A model generated the notes under the pieces. It had not been told where the DNA came from. It saw only the letters and a program-made list of their open reading frames with translations, and ran no database searches. DNA of 64,000 nucleotides. Source: Cyathus striatus. Its lineage: Eukaryota; Basidiomycota; Agaricomycetes; Agaricales; Nidulariaceae. Positions within the stretch are counted from its first letter, which is position 1. Each line of letters begins with the position of its first letter. Position numbers and translations under genes: made by a program. Below, piece by piece: positions 21,690-31,112 of this stretch. The stretch spans positions 2,728,001 to 2,792,000 of the forward strand of contig JAOVFP010000013.1 of the NCBI GenBank assembly GCA_025738555.1. The letters are read 5' to 3'.

Positions 21690-22316
21690 AGTACGAGAGA
21701 GTGACTGCGGAGAAGCGAGGGGTGAGTGTAAGACAAAAGCGGAGAACGATAACTCAGGGGGTAGGACTTCGGCTTCAGCTTATGTGCTGCGCCCCTGGGA
21801 TTCCCAGTCCTGGATTTTGGAGTAAGGGCAAGCCCTTCGGAGAAGACGAGAGACGGAAGACGAGAGATGTAACTCAAGTCAGACAAAAGGGTGAGGACGT
21901 AGTTCAATACGAAACTGAAGACTAAAGTACAAATCGAGTACTACTTAAATACTGGAGACTCGGAGTAAGTAAAGGCCGCTGGCCAAGGCCAGCGGAGAAG
22001 TACGGTCAGGGTAGGCGTACGTAGAATGAAGACTATAACTAATTAAACATAATAAAACGCGTCGGAGAAGTGAGCGCGTATGGCGGTGTAAAGTAAAACA
22101 GATAGTGGCGCACTTAAGAATGATAAGTGACTCACTATGAGATGTATACTACATTACTGAGGGGATAGCTCAGTAGAACGGAAGAAAGGAAACAAGAGTA
22201 ATCTATGTACAGTAATCAGTATGTAATACTAAGAGCGTAAGCAAGGTTCGGAGTAAGCAAAGGAAAAGGCGGAGTAAAGCATAGGAGTCCGGAGGTAGGC
22301 GATATGGGATATGACA
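21690..22316 (-). repeat. 3' LTR of chromovirus C
   Basis: 627 bp. Its first about 470 bp on the plus strand match the 5' LTR almost exactly. The part 22158-22290 differs in length and sequence from its partner, then the last stretch (CATAGGAGTCCGGAGGTAGG) matches again. Confidence 0.9.
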
Positions 22317-22331
22317 GTATTCCCCCCTTAA
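22317..22331 (-). promoter_or_regulatory. Polypurine tract of chromovirus C
   Basis: The minus strand reads TTAAGGGGGGAATAC directly before the 3' LTR, as expected for plus-strand priming. Confidence 0.6.
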
Positions 22332-22411
22332 GGCCGAGCCCTCGAGGCCTGAGCACGTGATCAACTATAAGCTTTTGAAAATTTGATCGGCGTTTTGACA
22401 TCAGGTCCGGA

Positions 22412-22419
22412 TATATAAA
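22412..22419 (+). promoter_or_regulatory. TATA box of the antisense gene in chromovirus C
   Basis: TATATAAA lies 70 bp before the first ATG of the plus-strand gene, between the polypurine tract and that gene. A CACGTGA motif lies on either side (near 22354 and 22477). The distance and orientation suit a promoter that serves only the antisense gene. Confidence 0.6.
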
Positions 22420-22481
22420 GGTCAGCTGTGGTGGAGAAAATCAAACCCATCTTTTACCCCATTACAACAACTCCTTAACAC

Positions 22482-24140
22482 GTGACTACTATAAACATGT
22501 CTTCGAGCTCTCAGCCCATGCCCAAGGCCATCGACGTGGAGAAACTCAAGAGGCTCGAGGAGATGGAGGCGCAATTGAAGGCCTTCAGGGCGGAGCTAGG
22601 CGTTGGGGCAGAGTCGATCGAGGTCGAGGCAGTGAAGGAGACGGAGCAGGCTGGGGCGGAGAAAGAGGACGCAATGGAGGTGGACGAGGGAGACCGACGA
22701 TTGGAGGCGGTAAGGGAAAAGAAACGTAAGCAGGAAGAGACAAAAGCGAGGGTCGCTCAAACGATGGCACGACTAACTGGTCGCCCAGCGGAGGAATCGA
22801 CAGCGCAAGGCACTACTCCGCCAATACACGTGGAGTACGAGACAGCAGTTGCAAGGTTGGGAGTAATCTTGTTTAGTCGAGAATCGGTGGAGATGTCCTT
22901 ATGAACCCATAGGAATGCCGATAGTTTGGTGATGCCAGTGGACGAGTCGACTCCGGTGGAAAAAGTGGTAGAGGAAGCATTGGCAGAGGTAGGTCCTACA
23001 AATGTAGGAGTTCCAACTACTGTGGTAGAGCCGGAGGTAACAACCAACCCACAGGTAGGTACTTACATGAACGTGGAGCAGATTGCTGACCGTGAACGCA
23101 CTGTTCAGTAGCTAGAGGCCGAAGGCCACACCATAGCTCTGGAGGAAGAGGTGGGGAAGAACGTCCAGCGGACGGAGAACGAGGGTGGCTCCAAGAGAAG
23201 GCGCACCGACACGAATCCGGAGGACATGACAGGCGACGCCAAAACTGCCTAAAAAGAAGACTACGACCCGGACTTCCCAATGCAAGGGAATAAAGAGCAA
23301 GGCTCTGATCGACGACGAGGTGGTGGAAGACAACGCTAGCAGCAAGGCTAGCCAGTCTGGAAGCAAGAGTCATACCGGCACAGAGAGTCAGGCTGGGGAC
23401 AAGTCCGATGTCGAGATGGGAGAAGTAAGGGCATTGGCAGAGAAGAAGGGTAAGGGTGTGGAGAAAGCCAAGACGGCCGCGGAGAAAAAGGAGAAAGAGG
23501 CATATGTCTTGCCCAAGGTCCCCTGCAATGTATGCAGTAAGTTAAACAGGGAGTGCCTATTGGATCTCGAGTAAGTTGTCCGTTTCTCTTTTCAGAGTTG
23601 TTCTGACTTGCTCCTAGAGGAAAGAAGATGAACCACAAGGCGTGCGAGGTGTGTTGGACGAAGAAGGGGAGATGCGAAAACGAGGGAATAATGTGGGGGA
23701 CTGTAGTCCCGGGGAACGCAGAGGAGCGGAGAAGAGGTCTGGAGAAGATGCAGACCGGTAGTGTGGGGCAGGAGAAACTGGTGGAGGAGTTGCAGACGCA
23801 ACTGGCGGTAGCAAGGTCGGAGTTAGAGGTCGCGGAGAAACGGGCGGATGAATTGTGGACCAAGGGGAAGATGTTCGACGCTGAGTGCAAGATTCTGAGG
23901 GACCAGCTGTATCTGGCGGAGAATGAGCACGACAAGCTGGCGATGCAGCTCAACTCCGGGAGTCCCTTATCAGACATGTTGATGGAGGCCTTGGGGAAGA
24001 ACGTCAACATGCACACGGAGTTAATGGGAACGTTGAACAGGTTGATGACAACCATGCAGGCGGCAGAGGAGGGTACTCCGGCGGAGACTAATGAGTCCGG
24101 GAGTAACGAGGAGGAGGAACAAGAAGAAGACGAAGAGTAG
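22482..24140 (+). pseudogene. Antisense accessory gene of chromovirus C: coiled-coil protein with two cysteine clusters (broken copy)
   Basis: Lying opposite to gag-pol between pol and the 3' LTR. The first 140 codons from ATG at 22482 (or 22497, MSSSSQP) are acidic and helical (EKLKRLEEMEAQLKAF). The same frame continues past a TGA at 22902 and a TAG at 23109, through GGSKRRRTDTNPED, to a stop near 23250. A change of frame leads to 23320-23570 with P-C-N-V-C-S-K-L-N-R-E-C. A 47-nt intron (23571-23617, GTAAGT...CTAG) joins this in frame to KKMNHKACEVCWTKKGRCEN, a second cluster, followed by a coiled coil and an acidic tail ending at 24140. The C-x2-C-x6-C spacing resembles half of a fungal Zn2Cys6 cluster each time, so DNA or RNA binding is a guess. 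A role cannot be assigned. Confidence 0.7.
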
Positions 24141-24465
24141 TGTACAGTAGACGGAGAAAAATTGTATATACTTGTTTTTCGTTGACTTTAATGATTTTTT
24201 GACGCGAGGAGAACGAAAAGTAAGAGTAAACGATAAAACGGAGTAAAGAGAAACACCTTAGGAGAAAACCAATACAACTCCGTACTTCCACCCTCAGCCC
24301 ACCTCATTAAGTATGCAAAGTGACGAGTCAGCTATGCTTATTAAATGTAGTGGTCATCATGCAAGCGGTGTCCGGAGAAGCGTCAATCTTCAACCTTTGG
24401 TCAAGAAGACGGATATGGATATACAAGAAACTATAGCGGAGAAACGAAAATGTAAGCGGAGAAGT

Positions 24466-27400
24466 CTATGTAACAGGAGTAGAAGGATTAGGCTTATCGG
24501 GATAACGAGCGTGAAATTCCTCTATGAGCTCTGTAGCATGTTCTACTTCGGTGGCAGCCAACCAAGTGAGTTCTTCGTCGGTTCCTTCATAACCAGTCCA
24601 TCGGACTAAGTAGCGAAGAGGGCATTTCTTGAACCGGCGATCTAGCTTGGAGTCGCAGATCTCACTGATCTCGAACTCGATATCTCTGTCGATTTCCACA
24701 GGGGGAGGCGGAGGTATCTCTCGACCAGGGATGGTGTTTTCAACTGCGGGCTCGAGCATAGAGACATGGAATACAGGGTGTACAGCTTGGAAATTGGAAG
24801 GGAGTCTAAGGGTGCGGGAGTGGGTACCAGTTTCGGCAATGATCTCGAAGGGACCGTAATACTTTTCAGCCAATTTCTTGGAAGGGTGAGTGGTGTTGAA
24901 GAACTTAGCACGGACAAAGGCTTTAGTTCCAACTTTGAACTCCGGGGCAGGCAAGCGACGGTTGTCTGCTCCGACCTGATAGCGCTTCTGAGCAAGTACT
25001 ATTTCGGCCTTGAGGTTTTCATGAAGTTCCTGGAGGTCCACGGCGTAGTCCCTAGCATGAACGGAGGTAACGTCGCGTTCAGGGTAGACTGTAATCTGTG
25101 GATGATAACCCTTATTGGCGAAGAAAGGAGTCATATTAGTGGTCGAGCTCGGTGTATTGTTATACGCGAACTCAGCGATGGGAAGGAGATCAGCCCAGTT
25201 GTCCTGCTGGTAATTGCAGTAGATGCAGAGGTACTGCTCTAAGACTTGGTTAATGCGTTCAGTTTGTCCGTCACCTTCTGGATGGTATCCGGAGGTAAAG
25301 TGTAGGTTAATGTCGAGAACCTTACCAAGAGACCGGAAGAAGTGGGAGACGAACTCCGAACCACAATCGGAGGTAATGTGGCTGGGAACACCATGCTTAG
25401 AGAATACGTGCATGACAAAGAGCTTAGCTAGCTGGGCGGAGGTAATGGTGTTATGACAAGGGATGAAGATAGCTTGCTTGCTAAGACGGTCAACAATAAC
25501 TAGGATTGAATTGTACTTATCAAATCCAGAGATGGGAAGCGTTTCAATGAAGTCCATAGAGATAGAGTTCCATGGGCACTCCGGAATAGGGAGTTGCTTC
25601 AAGGTACCGTAGGGACGGTGACGCTGTGGTTTAGACCGTAAGCAGATGGTGCAAGACTTACAATAGTCCTTGACATAAGTACGGAGTCCAGGCCAAGTAT
25701 ATTCCCGTCGAATATTATCCAAGGTCTTGTTCTGACCAGGGTGTCCGGCCAGTAAATGATCGTGTTTGTACTGGACAACGCGAAGGCGGAGAGAATCGTC
25801 ATCTGGGACATAAATCCGGTTGTCAAGGCGGAGTAAGCCATCTGAACCGACAGACCAACGATTAGTAGGATTGTGAAGGTGGATGGATGCGACACTGTCT
25901 AGGGGTTGGGCAGTGAGGATGTCGCGGTGGAGTTGCTCAACATCCATAATGATGCTGGCACGGAGAACAGGATGAAGGAGTGTGGTGGCATGGATAGAGG
26001 CGATGAGCTGTTCTTGGGTAAAAACAGGGCGAAAATTGTGCGGATTGACTTTGGCATAGTCGTTATTCCCCCCTTTAGGGTAGACGTCCCATCGTCTAGT
26101 TAAAGCGTCAGGTTTCGCACCAAGTTTCCCTGGGCGGAAACGAATAACTAGATTGAACTGAGACAGGTACTCTGACCAACGAGCCTGACGGCGAGTGAGA
26201 ATCTTGGTGGTGGAGAAATACTCTAAGTTTTTATGGTCAGTAACCACATCAACCGGAGTACCAGAACCTTCCAAGTAGTGTCGCCAGACACGAAAAGCTT
26301 CAAAAATAGCCAGGAGTTCCTTGTCGTGGGTGTCGTAATTCAGTTCAGGAGCAGTGAAGGTACGGGAATGGAACGCAATAGGGTGAATATCGCCATCGTC
26401 AGCGACAATAGAGAGGATTGCTCTGAGAGCATAGTCGGAGGCGTCAGTCTCTACAATGATCTGGGCGTCAGGGACCCAATGAGTGAGTACAGGGGCTGTA
26501 GTGAAGGCGTCCTTAAGTTTCTCGAACGCCGAACGGCAAGCCGGAGAAAAGTCCCACTTCAAACCCTTGCGGGTAAGACGAGTGAGTGGCACTACAATGT
26601 CGGAGTAGTGCTGGATAAAGCGCCTATAGAAGTTGGCGAACCCAAGGAAAGACTGAACGTCTTTAACCTTCTTAGGCTCGGGCCAATCCCTAATGGTTTG
26701 GACTTTATCCTGGGACATAGTGAGGCCGCCCGGAGAAAGGACGTAACCTAAGTACTCAACAGATTCAGTGTGAAATTCACACTTGTCCGCCCGGGCATAG
26801 AGCCCATGTTGGCGTAAACGCTTTAGAACTTCTTTAACATGCCATTTGTGCTCCTCGAGACTATCGGAGTAGATTAGTATATCGTCGAGGTAGACTGTAA
26901 CGCACACATTGAGCATGTCCTTGAAGATGTCATTCATGAAACGTTGGAAAGCCACAGGTGCATTGGTAAGTCCAAACGGCATAACTAGCCATTCAAACGA
27001 GCCATAGCGAGTGCGAAAAGCGGTCTTCCATTCATCTCCATCAGTGATGCGGACTAAGTGGTAAGCGTGGCGGAGATCAATCTTGGTGTAGATTCTAGCC
27101 TTGCGAGGAGAGTCAAGGAGGTCGGAAATAAAGGGAAGGGGATATCGATCCTTTTTGGAGATTGCATTAAGCCCACGGAAATCGACACAAAGTCGAAGGG
27201 ATCCATCTTTCTTCTGGACAAAGAGCACTGGTGCTCCGTGTGGAGAATGAGAAGGACGGATGAAGCCAATCCGGAGATGTTCATCGATGAACTCTCGTAG
27301 AGAGGCCAACTCGGACTGCGAGAGTGAATATACAGTACTGACTGGAGGAGACGTACCTTCCTCCAAGTTGATCCGGAGATTGTAAGGGCGATGCGGAGCA

Positions 27401-28190
27401 AGAGTGTCTGCTCGTGTTTTGCTGAAGACGTCAGCGAACTCGTGGTATTCCGGAGGAATACTAGAAAGGTCCACGGCTTCTGCGGCCATGGCAGCGGCAG
27501 AAGCTGAAACTACGGCACCGACTTGTATCCTAAACATCTGCGAGCCTGCAAGCTTACTAGCCCGGAGAAAAGCTGCAGCGTTAATGAGCGAGATACTAGG
27601 AGGACTATTGTCCGACGGAGGAACAGAAGACAAAGCTGGTGATGGAGGGTTTTGCAAGGAGGCAGATGCCTTCAGTGCAGGTGTCGACAAAGACGGAGAA
27701 GATTCTCCTAGGACCGGGGTTTGGAAGCCAAGTATACGTCTCTCAGTCCAGTCAATCAACGGATTGTGTTGGGAGAGCCAGTTAAATCCTAATACCACGG
27801 AGCAGGAAGAATCGAGCGGAGTTACATAGAATGAAATATCCATGCATTCACCAGTAGGAAACGTTACAGATAATAATATACTCTCTGTAAGTATGGAGTT
27901 AGAGGTACCGTCAAATAGTTTCAGTGCAATGGGAGGGACCGGAGTTGTGGGGAGGTTGTGCTCCCTCACAAACGACGAGTCAGCAAAACAATGGGTTGAA
28001 CCAGAATCAATGAGCGAAAGGAAGGAAAGAGGCATATCCGGCGCAGCTGGAGAAAACGAAGTCAATGGAATATTTACAGCTTGGGGGTCAAAAAGAGCGG
28101 ATGCGTTTAGTCTTATCTCCTTAGGTGCACAGGAGAGATTAACGCGGCCCTCAGCCTGTGCGGAGTCACTGGGGCCGCTCTCTATTTTTT
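24466..28190 (-). CDS. pol: Chromovirus C Pol polyprotein, expressed by -1 frameshift from gag
   Basis: The frame is open from the slippery A6 run at 28185-28190 to a stop at 24466, about 1240 codons without interruption. Counting from the TTG at 28065: aspartic protease LIDSGSTHC with D-S-G at 20-22; RT with FVQKKDGSLRLCVDFRGLN and the active box Y-L-D-D-I; RNase H with ETDASDYALRAIL; integrase zinc finger (HDHLLAGHPG with CKSCTICL), core ISMDFIETL and TSDCGSEFVSHFF, and GQTERINQVLEQYL; finally a chromodomain (YLVRWTGYEGTDEELTW) near the C-terminus. The usual S-D-R-G around the second integrase Asp reads S-D-C-G, consistent with a CGT to TGT change; otherwise all catalytic residues are present. 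Chromodomains of such elements are known to steer integration to heterochromatin. Confidence 0.93.
28182..28190 (-). promoter_or_regulatory. Gag-pol -1 frameshift site
   Basis: The minus strand reads GAAAAAATAG: an A6 run immediately before the gag stop. Slipping back by one base on the A run enters the pol frame, which is open with no other start nearby. The same motif with the same stop is kept at 31312-31321 in the diverged relative G2. Confidence 0.75.
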
Positions 28191-29951
28191 CGAACTCTCA
28201 GCCGAGTTCGCCGAGGGAGTTGCCTCGGTAGAGGTGGCAGTGGCCGCACGGGCTTTGGCGGCAGAGGCTGCCTTTCGACAGTCCTTGGCCTGATGACCGG
28301 CGTTGCCACAGAATAGGCAAAGCTTCTGGTCCAGGCGACGTTTACGTTCCTCCGGGGTGAGTTTCCCGTCAGAACCAAGCTTCCCAGTCAAGTCTGGCGC
28401 CTTGGACTGGTTCTGCTTTTGCTTGTTCTTGGGTTTCCCCGAGGACAAAGCGGAGGTAGAAGAGGCGGAGGAGGAGGTAGAGGAGGATGGAGTCTTGGAG
28501 GAGGAGGAAGAATTCGAAGTTGACTTCGAATTCTGATTGCCCTTGGGCTTCTCCGAAGACTTGGCAGCAGATTTGCTGTGCTTCTCCTCAATGTTGCACT
28601 CGGTGTTGCACTCCCAATGCCTCTGATCGTAGCCCTGGGCTACCTTCTTAGTCCCGGCAAGGGTGGTAGGCCGGCCTTGCTCTCGATGAGAGAGAGCGTC
28701 CTTCAGACGAGGACAAAGGCCACGGTAGTATGCCGAGTTGAGGGCAGCATCGTCCCAAGGCAAGAGTGCGGCATACTTGTTGAACTTTATTTCGTAGGTC
28801 GTGAGCTGCTGATTATCCTCCATGTGGAGGGAGAAAATGCGAATTTCAGCCTCACCAACAGGGTTGGTATGGCCGAAGTGAGTCCGGAGGAGCTGAATGA
28901 AGTAGCCCCATGAATCCATCCACGGCTCGTATGCATCATCATCAAGATGAGTGGCAAACAAATTGCTGGCAGAGCCACGGAGGAAAGTCAACACGTAGTT
29001 GACTTTAGAGGCGTCATCCGGGTACAACTGGGGGTTGTTCCGGAACACCAAGCGGACTTGCGTAATGAAGGGCTCCAGCTTAAGCGTGTTGGAGCCGTCG
29101 AAGTTGTCCGGCTGGTTAACCTTCTTCTCCCGAACGGGAGGAGGAGGTGGTGGAGGTGGTGGTGGCGGGGCAAAATAACCCACCACAGAGGCCACCATTT
29201 CCAGGATTTCATCCCGGGTGAAATCGTAGTGGGGTCTTGCAGTTGGGCGACGAGGGTCGCGGTAGGGGCCCCTGGAGGGAGGCCTTGAAGGAGGCTCAGA
29301 GGGATCAGAGGGAGGACCTCCGGGGCCATTTGGTCTGCCAGGACCATTGCCACCAGCACCTGCCTGCTCATCATCATCCCCTGGCTCGTTATCATCATCT
29401 CCTGAACCGTTACCATCATCTCCGGAGCCATCACCATCATCTCCAGCATCGTCTGGAGGTCCGCCATTTCCAACTCCAGCAGAATTGCCAGCGGAGGAAG
29501 GTGGTAGCGGAGGAAGTCCTCCACTGCCTGAAGCTACAGGCTGTTGGGCAGGTGGTGAATGGGCTGTGGGTGTTTGCTGCTGGCGTGCAGCTACACCTTC
29601 CGGAGGTAGTTGAGTATCCACTGGTTCTATGGACGCAGTGGGGGTAAGGGTGGGGTCGTAAGGAACGCTCAATGGAATTGGGCGTGATGCGTGCACTTGA
29701 TTGCTGTGAACTGGCTGAAGTTCACGAGCTGCACGATGAGTGGAGGTAATTCCTCCAGAAACGAGAGCACTAGCTGAGGGTGGGGCATTCCACCGAGAGA
29801 GAGGCGGAGCAGAGTCAACACGACGAGGTGTGCTGGCATTGTTATGTTCACGGGCTTGCTGAGCAGCTAGACGATTGCTACGGCACACATCATTTTGCTG
29901 CTGTTCATGGCTCCTAGCATGTGCAGTCTGAGTCTGCGTGCGGGTGGCCAT
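28182..29951 (-). CDS. gag: Chromovirus C Gag (capsid and zinc knuckle)
   Basis: From the ATG of M-A-T-R-T-Q at 29951 (an open frame extends further upstream to about 30011 without an ATG) to a TAG at 28182, 589 residues. The N-terminal half is proline-, glycine- and aspartate-rich and poorly conserved in appearance. The capsid part near residues 290-430 reads QPDNFDGSNTLKLEPFITQ, LTFLRGSASNLFA and ETRIFSLHMEDNQQLTTYEIK-like sequence, as in Ty3-type Gag. A CX2CX4HX4C zinc knuckle (CLFCGNAGHQAKDC) lies near the C-terminus. It forms the particle and packages the RNA. Confidence 0.92.
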   Translation of the reverse strand: MATRTQTQTAHARSHEQQQNDVCRSNRLAAQQAREHNNASTPRRVDSAPPLSRWNAPPSASALVSGGITSTHRAARELQPVHSNQVHASRPIPLSVPYDPTLTPTASIEPVDTQLPPEGVAARQQQTPTAHSPPAQQPVASGSGGLPPLPPSSAGNSAGVGNGGPPDDAGDDGDGSGDDGNGSGDDDNEPGDDDEQAGAGGNGPGRPNGPGGPPSDPSEPPSRPPSRGPYRDPRRPTARPHYDFTRDEILEMVASVVGYFAPPPPPPPPPPPVREKKVNQPDNFDGSNTLKLEPFITQVRLVFRNNPQLYPDDASKVNYVLTFLRGSASNLFATHLDDDAYEPWMDSWGYFIQLLRTHFGHTNPVGEAEIRIFSLHMEDNQQLTTYEIKFNKYAALLPWDDAALNSAYYRGLCPRLKDALSHREQGRPTTLAGTKKVAQGYDQRHWECNTECNIEEKHSKSAAKSSEKPKGNQNSKSTSNSSSSSKTPSSSTSSSASSTSALSSGKPKNKQKQNQSKAPDLTGKLGSDGKLTPEERKRRLDQKLCLFCGNAGHQAKDCRKAASAAKARAATATSTEATPSANSAESSKK

Positions 29952-30041
29952 GAGGGATAGAAAAGCGTTATGAGAAGAGGAATCCAAGGTGGTAGTTTCG
30001 TATACTGTCACGACCGTGCCCCTAGCCTGACTTGGCGGCGG

Positions 30042-30622
30042 AGTACGAGAGAGTGACTGCGGAGAAGCGAGGGGTGAGTGTAAGACAAAAGCGGAGAACG
30101 ATAACTCAGGGGGTAGGACTTCGGCTTCAGCTTATGTGCTGCGCCCCTGGGATTCCCAGTCCTGGATTTTGGAGTAAGGGCAAGCCCTTCGGAGAAGACG
30201 AGAGACGGAAGACGAGAGATGTAACTCAAGTCAGACAAAAGGGTGAGGACGTAGTTCAATACGAAACTGAAGACTAAAGTACAAATCGAGTACTACTTAA
30301 ATACTGGAGACTCGGAGTAAGTAAAGGCCGCTGGCCAAGGCCAGCGGAGAAGTACGGTCAGGGTAGGCGTACGTAGAATGAAGACTATAACTAATTAAAC
30401 ATAATAAAACGCGTCGGAGAAGTGAGCGCGTATGGCGGTGTAAAGTAAAACAGATAGTGGCGCACTTAAGAATGATAAGTGACTCACTATGAGATGTATA
30501 CTACATTACTGAGGGGATAGCTCAGTATAGGAAACAAGAGTAATCATAAACAATAATCAGTTGTACTAGCTAATTGAATATAAAGCATAGGAGTCCGGAG
30601 GTAGGCGATACGGGATATGACA
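30042..30622 (-). repeat. 5' LTR of chromovirus C
   Basis: 581 bp, from TGTCATATCCCG on the minus strand to CTCTCGTACT. It is about 46 bp shorter than the 3' LTR because the segment 30514-30590 is replaced by a different, shorter sequence. Confidence 0.9.
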
Positions 30623-30627
30623 GTAAT

Positions 30628-31112
30628 ACTACTTACTTCAGACAATTATAAACAGCCATTCATTTTTTTATTTTAATTGCACTACTGTGATAATATTATC
30701 ACAAGGCAATCATAAACAATCATTGATTGTTACTAATTGAATATTAGTATGTGTTCACATTGTATGAATTTGTCACATTCATGGGTGTGTCTTAATTGTC
30801 ACAAATTTACCATGCATCACAATTGTCACATTCTTCTTGTGTGCTGGGCTGGGGGAAAGAATTATCATTCCACATGCAGAAATGATATCTGAAGTCCTGA
30901 CCAAATTCACAGTCATACTTTCATTCCATTGTTCATGTCAAATACGGAGTATGAGATGCTTCATATAGTTCCCATGCTTCACATATTTCCTGTGCATTAC
31001 ATTTGTCACATTCTTCTCGTGCATCACAGCTGTCACACATATTCTCATGCTTTGTATATTTCCCATGCTTCATATATTTCCTGTACTTCATATATTTCCC
31101 ATGCTTCACATA
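30628..31112 (+). repeat. Left terminal inverted repeat of X, inner part
   Basis: Continues ACTACTTACTTCAGACAATT after the chromovirus and becomes a minisatellite of CATGCTTCACATATTTCC and CATTTGTCACATTCTTC units from 30760. It is the reverse complement of 39743-40300, although some of the 60-bp ATGATTGTTTATGATTGCC units of the right arm are absent here. Confidence 0.75.

Larger units (their letters stand above)
21690..30622 (-). mobile_element. Full-length Ty3/gypsy chromovirus (family C), nearly intact (TSD GTAAT)
   Basis: An 8933-bp minus-strand element: 5' LTR 30042-30622, gag, pol joined by a -1 frameshift, an antisense gene, a purine-rich tract, and 3' LTR 21690-22316. The duplications GTAAT at 21685-21689 and 30623-30627 flank it, and the joined flanks restore the arm of X. 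On this reading the LTR runs TGTCATATCC to CTCGTACT on the minus strand and lacks a terminal CA. The 35 bp beyond the 5' LTR (30007-30041) end in TGACA and are shared with the remnant at 16215-16253, so the exact LTR end is open. CpG is plentiful, unlike in its older neighbours. Confidence 0.93.

Noticed and set aside
21653..21925. An 84-codon ORF in the 3' LTR of chromovirus C, repeated in the 5' LTR at 30008-30259
   Set aside because: It is open in both orientations, belongs to the LTR, and carries no protein motif. Repetition simply follows from the LTR pair.
24629..28231. Plus-strand ORFs opposite chromovirus pol (up to 172 codons)
   Set aside because: They are shadows of the intact minus-strand pol and have no recognisable motif.
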